From an uncultured Sunxiuqinia sp. (GTDB lineage: Bacteria > Bacteroidota > Bacteroidia > Bacteroidales > Prolixibacteraceae), in assembly GCF_963678245.1 (NCBI RefSeq), contig NZ_OY782774.1:235900-299899 (forward strand): DNA of 64,000 nucleotides, read 5' to 3'. The position numbers and the translations under genes were made by a program. The notes beneath the pieces are model-generated. The model had not been told where the DNA came from. It saw only the letters and a program-made list of their open reading frames with translations, and did not search any database. Of this stretch, positions 62,225 through 64,000 are shown one piece after another (the first letter of the stretch is position 1; the number at the start of each line of letters is the position of its first letter).

Positions 62225-62989
62225 TTACTGCTTTTCCGGCAAGAACTTCCAATACCTTCTCGGCATGTGTTGGCGTTGCAGTTTTAGGTTTTTACGAGCC
62301 TTTATGTTGATGGCGTTAAAGTAGTCCTTCCAGAGAGTTTGGTAGGCTAGTTCGTCTTCCTCTAAAAAATTGGAGTCAACTTTACCATCGGTTGTTGAAA
62401 ACGACTTCTCTGATAATACAACTTCCTCTACCTTTTTCAAATTGTAGAAAAATCCATAGTCCCGTTTCAGATCATAAATCAACCATTGTTGGTCTGCAAA
62501 TCGGTCTTTAAAATGTCGGATAACAAATGGAAGTACATCGTATGCCGGTTCAATGGGGGCGAAGAAGATGCCATCTTTAGTTTTCTGAAACCGAACAAAC
62601 TGCAACATGCGGGCTGCTTCCTGCATAACTTTTCGCTCCAGTTTTTTAAGCTGTAGCACATTTTTGTCTCCATAGTCAGTTTCAATACTAAAGTTAGAAT
62701 CAAGCAACCGGCGAATAAACCTGTAAAGTATTAATTCAATGTCTGTCTCTTCGGATAAAAAAGCTTTAAAGAGTAGTTGCTTGTTACGTTTGTGGAGCTT
62801 TTTTTGAATCGCTTTCCATACTCTTGTTGCATGCAGTTCATCTGTTGCAACAGTTTCCTTATCAGCAAAAAGAATATCCTGAAAATTGGTGTCTTTGCAA
62901 ATATCGTTTGGTGTTACTTTACGCTGATAGCAATGAAAAACAACACTTAGCAACCCCTCAAAACTGCCATCGTACACGATATAAGCCAT
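62225..62989 (-). CDS. TIGR03915-family putative DNA repair/metabolism protein
   Basis: A 254-aa soluble protein. AYIVYDGSFEGLLSVVFHCYQ is the typical opening, ARMLQFVRFQKTKDGIFFAPIEPAYDVLPFVIRHFKDRFADQQWLIYD the core, and KNLKLQRQHMPRRYWKFLPEK the conserved end. The family (TIGR03915, DUF4130 core) is known mainly as the partner of a radical SAM protein. The partner is the gene directly upstream, 5 bp away on the - strand. The exact biochemical function is unproven; a DNA-repair role related to UV damage has been proposed. Confidence 0.88.
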   Translation of the reverse strand: MAYIVYDGSFEGLLSVVFHCYQRKVTPNDICKDTNFQDILFADKETVATDELHATRVWKAIQKKLHKRNKQLLFKAFLSEETDIELILYRFIRRLLDSNFSIETDYGDKNVLQLKKLERKVMQEAARMLQFVRFQKTKDGIFFAPIEPAYDVLPFVIRHFKDRFADQQWLIYDLKRDYGFFYNLKKVEEVVLSEKSFSTTDGKVDSNFLEEDELAYQTLWKDYFNAINIKARKNLKLQRQHMPRRYWKFLPEKQ

Positions 62990-62994
62990 CGTCT

Positions 62995-64000
62995 CTAATT
63001 TTTAAAGTGGACTTGCTTGGGCTGCTGCTCAGTCATCAGAGATTGGGGCGGAAATAGCATCAGTTGGGTGTCACCGGCTTTTCTTTTCTTCATTTGGCTT
63101 TCAGCTACAATGTGGTTTTTTAAACGTGATGGTTCCCAATCGAGTGTCCGACCAGCAAGTTCATTACAGGTAATAAAATACTGGGCTCGTTTCATTACCA
63201 CTCCAATTTTTTTGAGGTGATAGCTTGTTAGTCTTCGAAAGCGTCGGGCATCAATAATCATTTTGGCCGATTGAACACCAATGCCCGGCACCCGCAAAAT
63301 CAACGGATAGTCGGCCCGGTTGATATCTACTGGGAATAGGTGAAGGTTTCTCAGCGCATAGGCTAACTTGGGGTCAACATCTAAATCCAAAAAAGGATGC
63401 TCTTCCGTTAGGATTTCGTCGGCAGAGAACTGATAAAAGCGCATCAGCCAGTCGCTCTGGTATAATCGGTTTTCGCGAACCAATGGTGGCGATTGCGTGG
63501 CTGGGAGGCGTTTGTCGTATTCGTTTACCGGAAGGTAACCTGAATAATAAACCCGCTTTAGCTGCTGCTGATTGTAAAAGTTGGAAGAGAGCTGAAGGAT
63601 CTGTCGATCGCTTTCGGGGGTTGCCCCGATAATTAGTTGAGTGCTTTGTCCTGCTGGCGTGAATTTGGGAATTCGTCGGTATTTTTTTCTCTCTTCCTTA
63701 TAAATTTGAATCCCTTCTTTAATTTGGTTCATTGGCTGTAAAACACTCTGGTAGTTCTTTTCCGGCGCCAGCTTCTTCAGTTGAAATTCAGTAGGGATTT
63801 CAATATTTACACTCATTCGGTCAGCATACCTCCCGGCCTGCTGAATAAGCTCCTGATCGGCTCCTGGAATAGCTTTCATATGAATATAGCCAAAGTAACT
63901 TTCTTCCAGTCTGAGTTTTTTAGCCACTAGCATCATTCGCTCCATTGTGTAATCCGGATTTTTAATTACACCAGAACTTAAAAACAGACCTTCTATATAG
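62995..64000 (-). CDS. Putative DNA-repair radical SAM protein (TIGR03916), C-terminal part
   Basis: This is cut by the right window edge. The frame continues open past 63945 to 64000 with EGLFLSSGVIKNPDYTMERM, the well-known stretch of this family, so the ATG at 63945 is internal. The C-terminal part has IPGADQELIQQAGRYADRMSVNIEIPT, QLIIGATPESDRQIL and KLAYALRNLHLFPVDINRADYPLILRVPGIGVQSAKMI. The last is a helix-hairpin-helix DNA-binding motif (VPGIGVQSA). The radical SAM CxxxCxxC cluster would lie outside the window. It forms an operon with the TIGR03915 gene. Confidence 0.9.
   Translation of the reverse strand, partial: YIEGLFLSSGVIKNPDYTMERMMLVAKKLRLEESYFGYIHMKAIPGADQELIQQAGRYADRMSVNIEIPTEFQLKKLAPEKNYQSVLQPMNQIKEGIQIYKEERKKYRRIPKFTPAGQSTQLIIGATPESDRQILQLSSNFYNQQQLKRVYYSGYLPVNEYDKRLPATQSPPLVRENRLYQSDWLMRFYQFSADEILTEEHPFLDLDVDPKLAYALRNLHLFPVDINRADYPLILRVPGIGVQSAKMIIDARRFRRLTSYHLKKIGVVMKRAQYFITCNELAGRTLDWEPSRLKNHIVAESQMKKRKAGDTQLMLFPPQSLMTEQQPKQVHFKN

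Overview
The window looks like chromosomal DNA of a Bacteroidota bacterium, probably order Marinilabiliales and near Prolixibacteraceae. This is inferred from gene content and style, not from a database search. Signs are: A-rich leaders almost without Shine-Dalgarno sites, TAnnTTTG -7 boxes, the rpmB-rpmG-DUF4295 block, an NhaD antiporter, a tricorn-type S41 protease, a DUF4954 acyltransferase-like protein and TamB next to tsaD. Codon use and A+T content look even across most of it. No tRNA, rRNA, CRISPR array, insertion sequence or prophage was recognised.

Region by region. 1-4.6 kb: end of a pyruvate dehydrogenase-type E2, its E3 (lpd), then an encapsulated ferritin, an encapsulin shell, a SpoIIAA-like protein and a universal stress-like protein, all on the + strand. 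4.7-12.7 kb: LOG-family hydrolase, gyrB, and an outer-membrane barrel/TPR protein pair. 12.8-16.4 kb: ftsE, a glycosyltransferase, murB and a cysteine-rich PAS protein. 16.5-27.1 kb: a carbohydrate island on the - strand. In transcription order it has ribB, a DeoR regulator, an FGGY kinase, a FucI-like isomerase and a split transketolase, followed by two decayed genes (a sugar-binding lipoprotein and a DUF1593 protein). A secreted glycoside hydrolase-like gene is divergent. Isomerase, kinase and two-subunit transketolase together form a plausible aldose-to-ketose-phosphate cleavage route. D-apiose is the best guess at the substrate, and it is only a guess.

27-37 kb: PhnA-like protein, ECF sigma factor plus membrane partner, tricorn-like protease, histidine phosphatase, HAD phosphatase, AEC transporter, CobW-type GTPase and tsaD. 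37-56.6 kb: tamB (apparently with a non-AUG start), nhaD, an exbB-exbD-tonB operon, a DUF4954/methyltransferase/small-protein operon, a FadL-like porin, a Ser/Tyr-rich lipoprotein with an unusual strong SD, proS, a conserved hypothetical, pepT and tilS. 56.6-59.1 kb: decayed genes (porin-like barrel, FMN-binding protein, small helical protein) around an intact Tat-exported aldo/keto reductase. 59.1-64 kb: DUF456 and CPBP membrane proteins, 1-Cys peroxiredoxin, rpmB-rpmG-DUF4295, and a TIGR03915/TIGR03916-type DNA-repair pair cut by the window edge.

The two parts most worth attention are the encapsulin cluster, whose ferritin cargo lacks a visible loading peptide, and the carbohydrate island. 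The island carries an exact 188-bp tandem duplication in its transketolase gene, a kinase with an altered substrate pocket, and a 15-nt sequence shared by its two promoters.
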